Assembly: GCF_018343545.2 (NCBI RefSeq)
Contig: NZ_JAGYPE020000042.1
Location: 1 to 51,979, forward strand
DNA from: Neobacillus citreus
GTDB taxonomy: Bacteria; Bacillota; Bacilli; Bacillales; Cytobacillaceae
Direction of reading: 5' to 3'
Length of the DNA: 51,979 nucleotides
The notes under the pieces are model-generated. The model was not told the origin of the DNA, ran no database searches, and worked only from the letters and a program-made list of their open reading frames with translations. Below are positions 1-9,753 of this stretch, one piece after another. Each line of letters opens with the position of its first letter. Position 1 is the stretch's first letter. Both the position numbers and the translations under genes were made by a program.

Positions 1-58
1 GCGCACGCATGCTGGCGCTTGAACGTAAACGGCGATGACGTGAAAATTGAAGTTCCAT
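1..58 (-). CDS. hemB: Porphobilinogen synthase, N-terminal fragment cut by the window edge
   Basis: Only about 19 codons are present. The ATG at 58-56 has a GGAGGT site (66-71) seven bases upstream, and the peptide reads MELQFSRHRRLRSSASMR. The F-x-RHRRLR-x-S-x-x-MR pattern is the usual start of Bacillus HemB, which condenses two 5-aminolevulinate molecules to porphobilinogen in the cytoplasm. It is the next gene of the hemAXCDB operon after hemD, as in B. subtilis. The rest of the gene lies beyond base 1, so nothing can be said about catalytic residues. Confidence 0.85.
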   Translation of the reverse strand, partial: MELQFSRHRRLRSSASMRA

Positions 59-97
59 TGTGTATACCTCCATTAAATTTAGCTATTTTAATATGTA

Positions 98-170
98 ACT
101 TGCGGATGGCTTGCTCCCACTTGCGGATTACCCTTTTCAACTTGCGGATAGCCCTTCCCAACTTGCGGTT
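98..170. repeat. Array A: four copies of a short core at exact 21-bp spacing
   Basis: The plus-strand core CTTGCGGAT begins at 99, 120, 141 and 162 (last copy CTTGCGGTT), so the period is exactly 21 bp. Bases between cores are not conserved. On the transcribed minus strand the core reads ATCCGCAAG. The array starts at the hemD stop codon and fills much of the hemD-hemB gap, so it lies inside the haem operon transcript. Function is unknown. Confidence 0.85.
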
Positions 171-949
171 CACCCATCAATCTTTTCAAAAAAATCAATC
201 ACACTCTTAACCATCTCATCAACCGTATATTCCTCCGGAGCGGCATGAATCGGCAGCCCGTATTCAAGCAGCCTTTTCTCGGTAACTGGACCGATGCAGG
301 CGATGATACACCCATTCAGATGGTCGGCCAGCCCATACTCCCCAACCACGTCCATCAGGTGGTCCACCGTCGATGGGCTCGTAAAGGTTAAGATGTCCAA
401 CTCCCGCTCGGAAAGCATCTTCGCAAGTTTCTCTCGGCTTTCCTCAGGCATGTAGTTTTCGTAAATAATCAGCTCGTCCACCACAGCTCCGGCCTTTCGT
501 AAACCAGTTGCGATGTATTCACGGGCAAGGTTTCCCTTTGGCAGCAAAACCCGGCAGCCACGCTCAACATGAGGCAAAAATTCCTCAACAAACTCTTCAG
601 CCACGTAGACAGAGGGAACAAAATCTACCCGGATGCCTCTTTCCTTAAGTACTTTTTCAGTTTTTTTGCCGATAACCGCAACCCTTGGGAATTCCGCCCC
701 AACACGATCAACAAACGAAAAAAACGTCTCCACCGTGACACTGCTCGTAAATATAATCCAGTCATATGTATCTAGCACCTTTAGGCTTTCCTGAAGGCGC
801 TGGTTTTTTTCAATCGGGCGGAAGGCAATCAGCGGAATTTCAATCGGAATCCCGCCGTATCTCTCAACAAGCTCAGAAAATGACTTCGCCTGGCCTTCCC
901 CGCGCGGAACAAGTACCCTTTTATTCAATAAAGGCAGGGAGGGACTCAT
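170..949 (-). CDS. hemD: Uroporphyrinogen-III synthase
   Basis: Cyclises hydroxymethylbilane with inversion of ring D to give uroporphyrinogen III, the branch point of haem and sirohaem synthesis. The 259 residues fit the family. The two alternating alpha/beta domains are recognisable, with VLVPRG near residue 12, the TSSVTVE stretch near 69 and the [11 protein letters not shown] motif near 189. The family is poorly conserved, so the call rests on these motifs plus position. Its ATG overlaps the hemC TGA by four bases (ATGA), which implies translational coupling. The 21-bp array A begins at its stop codon. Confidence 0.95.
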   Translation of the reverse strand: MSPSLPLLNKRVLVPRGEGQAKSFSELVERYGGIPIEIPLIAFRPIEKNQRLQESLKVLDTYDWIIFTSSVTVETFFSFVDRVGAEFPRVAVIGKKTEKVLKERGIRVDFVPSVYVAEEFVEEFLPHVERGCRVLLPKGNLAREYIATGLRKAGAVVDELIIYENYMPEESREKLAKMLSERELDILTFTSPSTVDHLMDVVGEYGLADHLNGCIIACIGPVTEKRLLEYGLPIHAAPEEYTVDEMVKSVIDFFEKIDG

Positions 950-1881
950 TGACCCTCCAGCTCCCGCTTTACCCTGTCAATCAGATCCTTCGCTCCTTTT
1001 TCAATCAAAAGGTCTGCCGCCTTAATCCCAAGTTCTTCCGGATTTTGCCCGCGTACTTCTTCTTTAAAAATTTCCTGGCCTTCTGGAGAACCTACAAGCA
1101 CATTTAGGACAATTTCATCGTTATCCTCGACACGCGCAAAGCCGGCAATCGGCACCTGACAGCCGCCCTCCATTTTTTGCAGGAAGGCACGCTCTGCCCG
1201 AACTGCTCTTTCAGTTTTCTTACAAGTGAATTTTTCAAACAGTTCATGAAGTTCACGGTCATCTTCACGGCACTCGATAGATAGAGCTCCCTGACCAACC
1301 GCAGGAATGCAGATATCAGCATCCAAGAACTCAGTGACGACATCAGACGCCCAGCCAAGGCGGGATAGGCCTGCTGCCGCCAAAATGATGGCGTCGTACT
1401 CTTCTTCCTTCAATTTTGCCAATCTAGTATCAACATTGCCGCGGATCCATTTAATCTCTAAATCAGGGCGTTTCGCCAAAAGCTGGGCACTGCGGCGCAG
1501 ACTGCTTGTTCCGATAATCGCACCTGGTTTTAAATCAGCTAATTTCACATGGTCCCTGGAAATCAGCGCATCGCGATGGTCTTCACGGAACGGAATACAG
1601 CCGATAGTTAGCCCTTCAGGCAATACAGCCGGCATATCCTTCATGCTATGGACGGCCATATCAATCTCTTTATCAAGCATCGCCTGCTCAATTTCTTTTA
1701 CAAAAAGACCTTTACCGCCGACCTTGGAAAGGGTAACGTCTAGAATTTTATCACCTTTGGTGACGATTTCCTTCACTTCAAATTCAAAGCGGGGGTCAAT
1801 CTTTTTTAACTGGTCGATTACCCAGTTGGTTTGCGTTAAAGCTAACTTGCTGCGTCTGGATCCTACGATAATTTTTCTCAT
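946..1881 (-). CDS. hemC: Hydroxymethylbilane synthase (porphobilinogen deaminase)
   Basis: Polymerises four porphobilinogen units into hydroxymethylbilane. At 311 residues it has normal family length. Visible landmarks are the N-terminal [10 protein letters not shown], the SMKDMP motif with the catalytic aspartate near 82, the substrate-binding [11 protein letters not shown] around 124-134, and [10 protein letters not shown] with Cys241, which carries the covalent dipyrromethane cofactor. Nothing is truncated. It sits between hemX and hemD in the haem operon, 14 bases after hemX and overlapping hemD by four bases. Confidence 0.98.
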   Translation of the reverse strand: MRKIIVGSRRSKLALTQTNWVIDQLKKIDPRFEFEVKEIVTKGDKILDVTLSKVGGKGLFVKEIEQAMLDKEIDMAVHSMKDMPAVLPEGLTIGCIPFREDHRDALISRDHVKLADLKPGAIIGTSSLRRSAQLLAKRPDLEIKWIRGNVDTRLAKLKEEEYDAIILAAAGLSRLGWASDVVTEFLDADICIPAVGQGALSIECREDDRELHELFEKFTCKKTERAVRAERAFLQKMEGGCQVPIAGFARVEDNDEIVLNVLVGSPEGQEIFKEEVRGQNPEELGIKAADLLIEKGAKDLIDRVKRELEGQ

Positions 1882-1895
1882 GACTGCCTCCTAAT

Positions 1896-2729
1896 TTACG
1901 AGTACCATAGATGGAATGATGATAGTTGCCCAAATAAGAAAAAGTTAATTAATACAATTAGAAAAGAACCGGCATTCCAAATCGCCAATTTCTTTCCTGA
2001 AAGATTTTTCACTGTCCGCAAATATAAATAAATGCTATACGCTGTGAGTAAAATAAAGGAACCGACAATTTTAATGTCATACCAAGGCATTCCCGGAAGC
2101 TTCAGAAACGCCCATTGCAAGCCCAAGATTAAGCTTAACAGAAGCATTGGAACGCCGATTATTGCTAATATGTAAGATGATTTTTCAAGTTTGTCTAAAT
2201 CGGCAAGACGGATTAGTCTTGTACCCCATTTCTTCCTTTTTAATAAATCATATTGAAGTAGGTACAACACTGAAAAAACAAATGATAATGAAAAGGCCCC
2301 ATATGACAGTATTGCCATTGTAATATGAATTAATAGCAGCTCAGATATCAGCTGTTTAGCCATGACATGGGAATGGTATTGCATAGGTGCAAACGTATGA
2401 ATCGTCATGACCGTAAAGCCAAGGATATTAGTGAAAAACACAATAAAGTCAACTCGTAATAAATGATTTATAACAATTGACAATGTTATTAATACCCAGG
2501 CATAAAAATAGAGCCCCTCAAAGATGGTTAAGACAGGGAACCTTCCTGTTTTCATCATATAGAAAAAAAGAAATAAAGTTTGCGAAACCCATACAAATGC
2601 AAGTAACCAGAAGGCAATCCGATTTGCCTTCCGGTTATGATGAATAAAGTCGAAAAAATATAAAAGAACACTGAAGGCATAAAGAACAACCGTAAATTCG
2701 TGCAGCCTCGTCATCAAGACATCATACAT
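1896..2729 (-). CDS. hemX: HemX, integral membrane regulator of HemA abundance
   Basis: A very hydrophobic protein with about eight membrane segments, of the CcsA/cytochrome c assembly superfamily. In B. subtilis HemX lowers the amount of HemA by an unknown mechanism; that role is inferred here from position directly after hemA. The frame is open from 2744, abutting the hemA stop, but that ATG has no ribosome binding site. The ATG at 2729 (MYDVLMTRLHEF) has a G-rich stretch upstream and is preferred, giving 277 residues. The start is uncertain by five codons. Confidence 0.88.
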   Translation of the reverse strand: MYDVLMTRLHEFTVVLYAFSVLLYFFDFIHHNRKANRIAFWLLAFVWVSQTLFLFFYMMKTGRFPVLTIFEGLYFYAWVLITLSIVINHLLRVDFIVFFTNILGFTVMTIHTFAPMQYHSHVMAKQLISELLLIHITMAILSYGAFSLSFVFSVLYLLQYDLLKRKKWGTRLIRLADLDKLEKSSYILAIIGVPMLLLSLILGLQWAFLKLPGMPWYDIKIVGSFILLTAYSIYLYLRTVKNLSGKKLAIWNAGSFLIVLINFFLFGQLSSFHLWYS

Positions 2730-2744
2730 AGCCGAGGCCCCCAT

Positions 2745-4082
2745 TTAAAAAGAAGCCTGTGCTTCTACAACCGTTAATTTATTCGTTTCGGCTGTTTTTG
2801 AATGGTGTTCCTTTGCCAGCTCTTCGATATTAAAGATTTTCATGAATAAGTCCATTGCCTGTTCGGCATCCGGTCTTGCCGCCAATTCCTTCGCCTGTAA
2901 AATTGGGTCTTTTAAAAGCTGGTTAATAATGCTCTTTGTATGCTTGTTTAAGACCTTTTTATCGCGGTCAGATAAATTTGGAAGCTTCCGTTCAATACTT
3001 TCCATTGTTTCAGCTTGAATAGCGAGTGCTTTTTCCCGGAGTGCTGAAATAACCGGAATGACACCAAGCATGCCAAGCCATTGTTTGAAATCGACCGCTT
3101 CCTTTTCAATCATCAGCATGATTTTTTCAGCTGCTTTCTTCCGCTCTTGAAGATTGGCCTCAACAATTCCCTCTAGATCGTCAATATCATATAAAAAGAC
3201 GTTTTCAAGTTCTGCTATTTGCGGATCCAAGTCACGCGGCACGGCAATATCGACCATAAACAGTGGCTTGCCTTTCCGCTTTTTCTCAACCGCCGCCATC
3301 ATCTCTTTTGTAATGACAAAATCCTTCGCACCTGTTGAGCTGATTAGAATATCGGCCTCGACAAGCAATTTCTGCAATTCATCGATGGTTCTTGCTTCAC
3401 CGTCGAAACGTCCGGCAAGATCCTTCGCTTTTTCATAAGTCCGGTTAATAACCGTAACCTTTCTTACACCATTGCCGTGCAGGTTTTGAACAGCTAATTC
3501 GCCCATTTTTCCAGCACCAAATATCAACACATGCTTATTGGCAAGAGAACCAAAAATTTTCTTAGCCAGTTCAACCGCCGCATAGCTGACAGATACAGCG
3601 TTAGCACCGATTTCTGTCTCAGAATGCGCACGCTTTGCCAAAGTAATGGCTTGCTTAAACAAATGGTTAAAGACCGAACCTGTTGCCCCATGCTCTTGGG
3701 CATTCATAAAGCTTGTTCGAACCTGTCCAAGGATTTGTGTTTCTCCTAAAACCATGGAATTCAATCCACAGGTTACATTAAATAGATGCTCGACCGCACC
3801 ATCATCTTCATAAACAAAAAGAAACGAAGAGAACTCCGCCTGTTCCATTCCGAACCAATCAGCGAGAAACTCCTTAATATAGTAACGACCTGTATGCAAT
3901 TGATCAACGACCGCGTAGATTTCCGTCCGATTACATGTTGATAAAATAACATTTTCCAGGATGCTTTTCTTTGTGCTTAATTTTTTGACGGCATCCATAA
4001 CATCAGTTTCATTAAAAGTTAACCGCTCGCGGATTTCAACAGGGGCAGTTTTATAATTTAGACCGATCGCTAGAATATGCAT
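2745..4082 (-). CDS. hemA: Glutamyl-tRNA reductase
   Basis: Reduces glutamate on tRNA-Glu to glutamate-1-semialdehyde, the first committed step of the C5 haem pathway. The 445 residues contain the N-terminal catalytic domain with Cys50 in LSTCNRTE, the [16 protein letters not shown] signature around 106-121, an NADP-binding fold with [13 protein letters not shown], and a C-terminal helical dimerisation region. It is the first gene of hemAXCDB. A TATAAT hexamer lies upstream (plus-strand ATTATA 4127-4132), but no good -35 box accompanies it. I saw no PerR-type box by eye. Confidence 0.98.
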   Translation of the reverse strand: MHILAIGLNYKTAPVEIRERLTFNETDVMDAVKKLSTKKSILENVILSTCNRTEIYAVVDQLHTGRYYIKEFLADWFGMEQAEFSSFLFVYEDDGAVEHLFNVTCGLNSMVLGETQILGQVRTSFMNAQEHGATGSVFNHLFKQAITLAKRAHSETEIGANAVSVSYAAVELAKKIFGSLANKHVLIFGAGKMGELAVQNLHGNGVRKVTVINRTYEKAKDLAGRFDGEARTIDELQKLLVEADILISSTGAKDFVITKEMMAAVEKKRKGKPLFMVDIAVPRDLDPQIAELENVFLYDIDDLEGIVEANLQERKKAAEKIMLMIEKEAVDFKQWLGMLGVIPVISALREKALAIQAETMESIERKLPNLSDRDKKVLNKHTKSIINQLLKDPILQAKELAARPDAEQAMDLFMKIFNIEELAKEHHSKTAETNKLTVVEAQASF

Positions 4083-4296
4083 TTGTTTTGGACACCCCCA
4101 ATATGTTTACAGTAATAACTAGACTGATTATATCATGAACATTTTCCGTCAGAACACGAAAAATGTGAACATAAAACGACACTATATGTTAATATAGAAA
4201 AATGAATATGTTGGTTAAATAGGAATACTTCCTTATGTACAGTATCAAAAAAACAGACTAGTTTCAAGTGAACCTTACTGGAAGTGGTGTTTTTTA

Positions 4297-4785
4297 ATGA
4301 AAAGTCAAAGAATTTTTCCTGGAATCATTTTAATCGGTTTTGGTGCTTACTTTTTATTACAGCAAATAGGAATGACTTTGTTCCCTGCATTTTTTACCTG
4401 GCCTACGCTTATGTTCATTGTCGGGATTGCCTTTTTAGGCCAAGGCTATTCTGGCAATGAGTCCGAAGCAGTTCTTCCGGGAGTCATTATGACCGGGTTC
4501 GGACTTCACTTTCATCTGGTTGGCCACGTTTCCTTCTGGCCGCAAAATACGATTGGCATGTTAATCCTGATCATTTCAATTGGCTTTTTCTTGCGTTTTC
4601 AAAAAACAGGATCAGGGTTATTTCAAGCCTTCCTTTTTCTTATTGTTGCTGTATTGCTGCTTTTTTATGATAAGATTGCCGGGTATTTCGGATTATTGCA
4701 GAACGGGATGAGTCTAGTTTGGAAATTTTGGCCTGTCCTTCTTATCCTCATTGGTATATACTTCCTTTTTAAAAAGAAAAAATAA
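4297..4785 (+). CDS. ysxD: Small membrane protein of YsxD type, function unknown
   Basis: A 162-residue hydrophobic protein with four to five predicted membrane segments and a lysine-rich C-terminus. The repeated pattern of short hydrophobic hairpins (GIILIGFGAYFLL, LLILIGIYFLF) resembles the transmembrane part of LiaI/LiaF-like proteins. It is transcribed away from hemA and converges on ysxC, the place of ysxD in B. subtilis; the symbol is given on position and size only. The site upstream of the ATG (GGAAGTGG) is weak. It shares a bidirectional terminator with ysxC. Confidence 0.75.
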   Translation: MKSQRIFPGIILIGFGAYFLLQQIGMTLFPAFFTWPTLMFIVGIAFLGQGYSGNESEAVLPGVIMTGFGLHFHLVGHVSFWPQNTIGMLILIISIGFFLRFQKTGSGLFQAFLFLIVAVLLLFYDKIAGYFGLLQNGMSLVWKFWPVLLILIGIYFLFKKKK

Positions 4786-4818
4786 CGCCCTGCGGTGATA
4801 AACCCGCCGGGCGTTTTA
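4784..4818. terminator. Bidirectional terminator between ysxD and ysxC
   Basis: AACGCCC pairs with GGGCGTT, with a further GCGGT/CCCGC inner pairing. T-rich tails exist on both strands, so it can stop ysxD on plus and ysxC on minus. Confidence 0.8.
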
Positions 4819-4823
4819 TGTTT

Positions 4824-5405
4824 CTACATATAACTCTCAAGTATGGACCAAGCTTTATCTTTCCCCTCACCTGTTTCAGAAGAGAAAATGACAATCTGGT
4901 CGTTTTCGTCAAGATCTAATGTTTCGCGGGTAACCTTGGCATGCTTCTGCCATTTCCCCTTTGGAATTTTATCCGCTTTCGTGGCAATGACTATGCATGG
5001 GATTTCATAATGCTTTAAAAAATCGTACATCATCACATCATCTTCGGTCGGTGGATGTCTTAGGTCGACAATCAGGACACCGGCCCTTAATTGCTCACGC
5101 GTTGTAAAATAGGTTTCAATCATTCTTCCCCATGCGGCCCGCTCTGTTTTTGAAACCTTTGCGTAGCCATAGCCGGGAACATCCACAAAATGCAGGATTT
5201 CATTTATCAGATAAAAGTTAAGTGTCTGTGTTTTCCCGGGCTTGGAGGAAATTCTCGCCAGTCCCTTACGATTTAGCATTTTATTAATAAATGAAGATTT
5301 TCCAACATTCGAGCGGCCGGCCAGAGCAAACTCTGGCAAATCCGTGTCAGGGTACTGCTCTGGCTTTACCGCACTAATGACGATATCTGAACTTGTTACT
5401 TTCAT
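4824..5405 (-). CDS. ysxC: Ribosome biogenesis GTPase EngB/YsxC
   Basis: An essential Era-family GTPase needed for 50S subunit assembly. The 193 residues show the P-loop GRSNVGKS at 30-37, the switch II motif DVPGYGYAK near 75, and the G4 motif TKAD near 144. Length is normal. The ATG overlaps the lonA stop (ATGA), so it is co-translated with lonA as in B. subtilis. The operon ends at the hairpin just downstream. Confidence 0.97.
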   Translation of the reverse strand: MKVTSSDIVISAVKPEQYPDTDLPEFALAGRSNVGKSSFINKMLNRKGLARISSKPGKTQTLNFYLINEILHFVDVPGYGYAKVSKTERAAWGRMIETYFTTREQLRAGVLIVDLRHPPTEDDVMMYDFLKHYEIPCIVIATKADKIPKGKWQKHAKVTRETLDLDENDQIVIFSSETGEGKDKAWSILESYM

Positions 5406-7729
5406 CTTGCTTCTCCTTCACGAAGGGCATGCTTCAATACTTCATCCACATGGGAAACCGGGACAAATTCCAATTCACCGCGGACGCTTTCCGGAATGTC
5501 ATCAATATCCTTTTCATTATCCTTCGGTAAAATAACTTTTGTCAGCCCAGCGCGGTGAGCACTTAACGTTTTCTCTTTGAGTCCGCCAATCGGGAGGACT
5601 CTGCCGCGGAGGGTGATTTCACCTGTCATCCCCACTTCACGTCGGATTGGTCTGCCGGTCAGCGCCGATACCAATGCCGTAGCGATGGTGATTCCCGCAG
5701 ATGGACCGTCTTTTGGAACAGCTCCTTCCGGTACGTGAATATGAATATCGTGTTTCTCGTGAAAGTCTTCTTCGATGCCAAGTTCCTTTGCTTTAGAGCG
5801 TACATAACTGAATGCAGCCTGTGCAGATTCCTTCATGACATCTCCAAGCTTACCAGTCAGAACAAGCTTGCCTTTACCAGGTGCAAGCGAAACTTCGATT
5901 TGCAGGGTGTCCCCGCCAACAGTTGTGTAAGCGAGTCCGGTCGCTACTCCTACCTGGTCTTCTGCTTCAGCCTGGCCGTAACGGAACCTTGGTTTTCCTA
6001 AAAATTCTTCCACATTTTTATCCGTAATGACAACTCGCTTCTTATCTCCAGAAACAATAATTTTCGCCGTTTTCCGGCAGATGGTGGCCATCTGGCGTTC
6101 CAGGCTTCTAACTCCTGCTTCGCGAGTGTAGTAACGGACGACCTTTAAAATCGCATCGTCACGAACCTGCAGGGTACTCTTGGAAAGTCCATTTTCCTTA
6201 ATTTGCTTTGGCAGCAAATGGTCCCTTGTAATATGAACCTTTTCCAATTCCGTATAGCCCGCAATTGTAATGATCTCCATCCGGTCTAACAGCGGTCCTG
6301 GGATGGTGCTAAGGTTATTGGCGGTAGCAATAAACATGACCTTCGATAAATCGTAGGTTTCTTCTATATAATGATCGCTGAAATTATGGTTTTGTTCCGG
6401 ATCCAATACCTCTAAAAGTGCCGCAGATGGATCGCCGCGGAAATCACTCGACATTTTATCAATTTCATCGAGCAAGAAAACCGGGTTAATAGTTCCTGCT
6501 TTTTTCATTCCCTGAATAATCCGGCCTGGCATCGCGCCGACGTACGTTCTGCGATGGCCACGAATCTCGGATTCATCACGGACGCCCCCGAGCGAAACAC
6601 GGACAAAATTCCGGTTAAGTGAGGTCGCAATCGATTTGGCAAGGCTTGTTTTCCCTACTCCCGGAGGTCCAGCTAGACAAAGAATCGGCCCTTTCAAGGA
6701 ATTGGTCAATTTCTGAACAGCCAAATATTCGAGTACTCGTTCCTTTACCTTTTCAAGCCCGTAATGTTCTTCATTGAGAATCTTTTCTGCTCGACGAATG
6801 TCAATATCGTCTTCTGTCTTTTTCGACCATGGCAGGGAAATCAGCCACTCAATATAATTGCGGATGACCGCACTTTCAGCGGAGCTTGTCGGCACTTTTT
6901 CATAACGATCCAGTTCCTTCATGGCCGCATTATAAACGTGCTCCGGCATTCCCGCTTCTTCGATTTTCTTGGTGAGGTCGGCGATTTCGCCAGTCTTGCC
7001 TTCTTTATCCCCTAATTCCTTCTGGATCGCCTTCATCTGTTCGCGCAAATAGTATTCCTTTTGCGTTCTTTCCATCGAGCGCTTAACCCGCTGACCGATT
7101 TTCTTTTCAAGATTGAGGACTTCTTTTTCGTTAAAAATTCGGTCAATCACCCGGTTCATTCTTTGCTTTATCTCGATTGTCTCAAGGATTTCTTGTTTCT
7201 CCTTCAGCTTGATCGGCAAATGGGAAGCGATAATGTCCGCCATTCTTCCAGGTTCTTCAATATCGGCAACAGTAGCAAATGTCTCCGCCGAGATTTTTTT
7301 CGATAATTTTATGTATTGTTCAAAATATTCCAACATGGTTCTCATTAGAGCCTGGTCTTCAACATCTTTAGTGTCAGAATCTTCATAGGTGACAACGCTG
7401 ACAGCATAATGATCGTCCTCATCGTGAAATGTTACGATTTCTGCTCTGCTTAACCCTTCCACCAAAACCCGAATCGTACCGTTTGGAAGCTTCAACATTT
7501 GCTTCACTTTTGTTAACGTTCCAAATCGGTAAAGATCCTCCTCGGCAGGCTCATCAATGGAAACATCCTTTTGGGTTGTTAAAAAAATGATATGGTCATC
7601 AACCATCGCTTTTTCGAGTGCCTGAACCGATTTATCACGGCCCACATCTAAATGAAGAACCATGGTCGGATATACGAGCAATCCCCGAAGCGGCAGGAGG
7701 GGGACGATCAATTCTTTCTTTTTCGCCAA
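5402..7729 (-). CDS. lonA: ATP-dependent protease LonA
   Basis: Soluble AAA+ serine protease that degrades misfolded and regulatory proteins. An N-terminal substrate domain starts with [17 protein letters not shown] residues. A coiled linker follows, then Walker A GPPGVGKT near 354, Walker B FLLDEIDK, and a C-terminal protease domain with the Ser-Lys dyad in PKDGPSAG (near 680) and [14 protein letters not shown]. The frame is open to an ATG at 7747, but a GGAGGTG site lies inside that extension and a TTG at 7729 follows it by seven bases. The TTG start gives [16 protein letters not shown] and 775 residues, matching B. subtilis LonA. Confidence 0.97.
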   Translation of the reverse strand: MAKKKELIVPLLPLRGLLVYPTMVLHLDVGRDKSVQALEKAMVDDHIIFLTTQKDVSIDEPAEEDLYRFGTLTKVKQMLKLPNGTIRVLVEGLSRAEIVTFHDEDDHYAVSVVTYEDSDTKDVEDQALMRTMLEYFEQYIKLSKKISAETFATVADIEEPGRMADIIASHLPIKLKEKQEILETIEIKQRMNRVIDRIFNEKEVLNLEKKIGQRVKRSMERTQKEYYLREQMKAIQKELGDKEGKTGEIADLTKKIEEAGMPEHVYNAAMKELDRYEKVPTSSAESAVIRNYIEWLISLPWSKKTEDDIDIRRAEKILNEEHYGLEKVKERVLEYLAVQKLTNSLKGPILCLAGPPGVGKTSLAKSIATSLNRNFVRVSLGGVRDESEIRGHRRTYVGAMPGRIIQGMKKAGTINPVFLLDEIDKMSSDFRGDPSAALLEVLDPEQNHNFSDHYIEETYDLSKVMFIATANNLSTIPGPLLDRMEIITIAGYTELEKVHITRDHLLPKQIKENGLSKSTLQVRDDAILKVVRYYTREAGVRSLERQMATICRKTAKIIVSGDKKRVVITDKNVEEFLGKPRFRYGQAEAEDQVGVATGLAYTTVGGDTLQIEVSLAPGKGKLVLTGKLGDVMKESAQAAFSYVRSKAKELGIEEDFHEKHDIHIHVPEGAVPKDGPSAGITIATALVSALTGRPIRREVGMTGEITLRGRVLPIGGLKEKTLSAHRAGLTKVILPKDNEKDIDDIPESVRGELEFVPVSHVDEVLKHALREGEAR

Positions 7730-7795
7730 AATACAGCACCTCCACATGCAAAAAACATGAATTTATACTGCTAATGCAGAATAAGTCTTTGTACA

Positions 7796-7836
7796 ATTCT
7801 ATCTTATTTGAATTAACGTGTCTATTTTTATAGACA
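7796..7836 (-). promoter_or_regulatory. Predicted lonA promoter with a palindrome over the -35 box
   Basis: On the minus strand TAGACA (plus 7819-7824), a 17-bp spacer and TAGAAT (plus 7796-7801) form a good sigma-A promoter for lonA. The -35 hexamer is one end of a palindrome at 7819-7836, TGTCTAT-TTTT-ATAGACA on plus. Such overlap is typical of a repressor operator. It does not resemble a CtsR box. The regulator is unknown. Confidence 0.55.
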
Positions 7837-7921
7837 GCGCTTTTTTCAATATACGTTAGTTTCTCCCTAACCAAAAAAATTACTTCAAAATAAGCTATGA
7901 AAAAGTAATTTACAGCATTCG

Positions 7922-7962
7922 CAAATAAAAACTTCGGTTTGCTTTTAAGGACAAACCGAAGT
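7922..7962 (-). terminator. lonB terminator
   Basis: Minus-strand ACTTCGGTTTG pairs with CAAACCGAAGT across a 10-base loop, followed by TTTTATTT. It separates lonB from lonA. Confidence 0.9.
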
Positions 7963-7969
7963 GGGAAAT

Positions 7970-9637
7970 TTAGATCGATTCTTTTTTTGTTAACTCAACG
8001 GAAGCCGGCACGGCATGATTCTTCTTAAATTCGTTCACAAACGCAATCTCAAAAACTTCGTGCAGATGGGTAACAGGCACAATTCGGATTCCGTCTATTT
8101 CGTTTAATATCGTTTGAATATTTTCCTGTGGAATAATGACCGTTTTCGCCCCTGCTTTTTTCGCCGCTTTTATCTTTGGATAGACTCCTCCGATTGGCTT
8201 AACGTTTCCATGGATGCTGATTTCACCTGTCATCGCAACCGTGTTATCAATTGGAATATTATAAATAGCGGAGTAAATCCCTGTCGCCATTGCGATACCT
8301 GCGGACGGACCATCAATCGGCACACCCCCAGGGAAATTGACATGAATATCATAATCATTCGCCGGAACACCCATCGACCGGAGAACGGTGATGACATTTT
8401 CAATTGAACCGCGCGCCATACTTTTACGGCGGATTGATTTCCCTTGTCCGCCAATGCTTTCTTCCTCGACAATTCCGGTAATGTTAATGGATCCTTTCTC
8501 CTTTGCCGGAATAACGGTCACTTCAATTTCGAGAAGTGCTCCTGAATTTGGTCCATAAACTGCCAAGCCGTTAACAAGCCCGACTTGCGCAGCATCATTA
8601 ATCATCCGTTCCATGCGCGGTGTCATTTGACTGGAATGAATTACCCATTCAATATCTTCGTCCTTAATATATTGCCGATCTTCGGTTATGGCAAGGCCCG
8701 CCGCAATCTGAATCATGTTGACGGTTTCCCGGCCATTTCTGGCATATGTAGAAAGAGTATGGACACCGGAATCATTAATTTCCATATTGACTTTTTCCGC
8801 CGCCTTTCGTGCTACTTTCACAATTTCCTCTTGGTTTAAATCGCGAAAGAACACTTCCATGCAGCGCGACCGGATGGCGGGCGGAATTTCACTTGGTGTC
8901 CGCGTTGTCGCCCCGATTAAGCGGAAATCGGCGGGAAGTCCATTTTTAAAAATATCATGAATATGGGTAGGTATTTGTGTATTTTCCTCGTGATAATAAG
9001 CACTTTCCAAATATACCTTGCGATCCTCGAGGACCTTGAGCAGCTTATTCATCTGAATCGGGTGCAGTTCGCCAATTTCATCAATAAAGAGGACACCGCC
9101 ATGAGCATTTGTGACTGCCCCTTGTTTTGGCTGCGGAATCCCCGCTTGCCCCATTGCTCCAGCTCCCTGATAGATTGGGTCATGAACTGATCCGATTAGC
9201 GGGTCAGCAATTCCTCTTTCGTCAAATCTGGCCGTTGTGGCATCTAATTCTATAAAAACGGAATCTTTTTTAAATGGTGACTTTGCATTCTTTTTGGCTT
9301 CTTCGAGAACGAGCCTTGCTGCCGCCGTTTTACCGACACCGGGCGGTCCGTAGATGATCACATGCTGCGGATTCGGTCCACAAAGAGCCGCTTTTAAAGA
9401 TTTAATACCATCCTCTTGGCCAACAATATCCTGAAAGCTTGTCGGACGCACTTTTTCTGAAAGCGGTTCGGTTAATGAAATAGATCTCATTTTGCGAAGC
9501 TGCTCCATTTCCTTCCGGGATTCCCGGTCAATTGACACCTTCTGCGTGCGCTGATTCTTAAGCAAATTCCAAAAATAAAGACCAATGATGATTCCAAAAA
9601 ACAATTGTATAAATAAGGCGATCCCCGTCCAACTCAT
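7970..9637 (-). CDS. lonB: Membrane-anchored sporulation protease LonB
   Basis: A Lon-type AAA+ protease without the large LonA substrate domain. Residues 5-25 form one membrane anchor (GIALFIQLFFGIIIGLYFW). Walker A GPPGVGKT is at 97-104, Walker B is LFIDEIGE, and the C-terminal protease domain carries Ser and Lys in PIDGPSAG and IGGVYPKIKAAKKAG. B. subtilis LonB is made in the forespore, and a sigma-F-like promoter is visible upstream here. Length is 555 residues. It lies upstream of lonA but is separated from it by a terminator. Confidence 0.97.
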   Translation of the reverse strand: MSWTGIALFIQLFFGIIIGLYFWNLLKNQRTQKVSIDRESRKEMEQLRKMRSISLTEPLSEKVRPTSFQDIVGQEDGIKSLKAALCGPNPQHVIIYGPPGVGKTAAARLVLEEAKKNAKSPFKKDSVFIELDATTARFDERGIADPLIGSVHDPIYQGAGAMGQAGIPQPKQGAVTNAHGGVLFIDEIGELHPIQMNKLLKVLEDRKVYLESAYYHEENTQIPTHIHDIFKNGLPADFRLIGATTRTPSEIPPAIRSRCMEVFFRDLNQEEIVKVARKAAEKVNMEINDSGVHTLSTYARNGRETVNMIQIAAGLAITEDRQYIKDEDIEWVIHSSQMTPRMERMINDAAQVGLVNGLAVYGPNSGALLEIEVTVIPAKEKGSINITGIVEEESIGGQGKSIRRKSMARGSIENVITVLRSMGVPANDYDIHVNFPGGVPIDGPSAGIAMATGIYSAIYNIPIDNTVAMTGEISIHGNVKPIGGVYPKIKAAKKAGAKTVIIPQENIQTILNEIDGIRIVPVTHLHEVFEIAFVNEFKKNHAVPASVELTKKESI

Positions 9638-9680
9638 TTCGTTTCCCTCCAGTATCTAATTAACTCCTGTAGATATTAAT

Positions 9681-9710
9681 AAGTATTTCCTGCAGGCTGG
9701 CGGAATAAAC
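9681..9710 (-). promoter_or_regulatory. Candidate sigma-F promoter of lonB
   Basis: Minus-strand GTTTA (plus 9706-9710), 15 bp, then GGAAATACTT (plus 9681-9690). These differ by one base each from the remembered consensus GYATA-N15-GGNNANANTR. B. subtilis lonB is forespore-specific, which agrees. Confidence 0.5.
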
Positions 9711-9753
9711 CATGAATTGAAAAAACTGAAGGGGGTGGAAAAAATGAAGATTT

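Noticed and set aside
19..210. Plus-strand ORF with seven-residue repeats (NLR/HLR motif)
   Set aside because: The repeats come directly from the 21-bp array A read in frame. The ORF overlaps hemB and hemD on the other strand and has no ribosome binding site.
1307..1894. 195-codon plus-strand ORF across hemC
   Set aside because: Antisense shadow of hemC, which is complete with all active-site motifs; the shadow has no recognisable domain.
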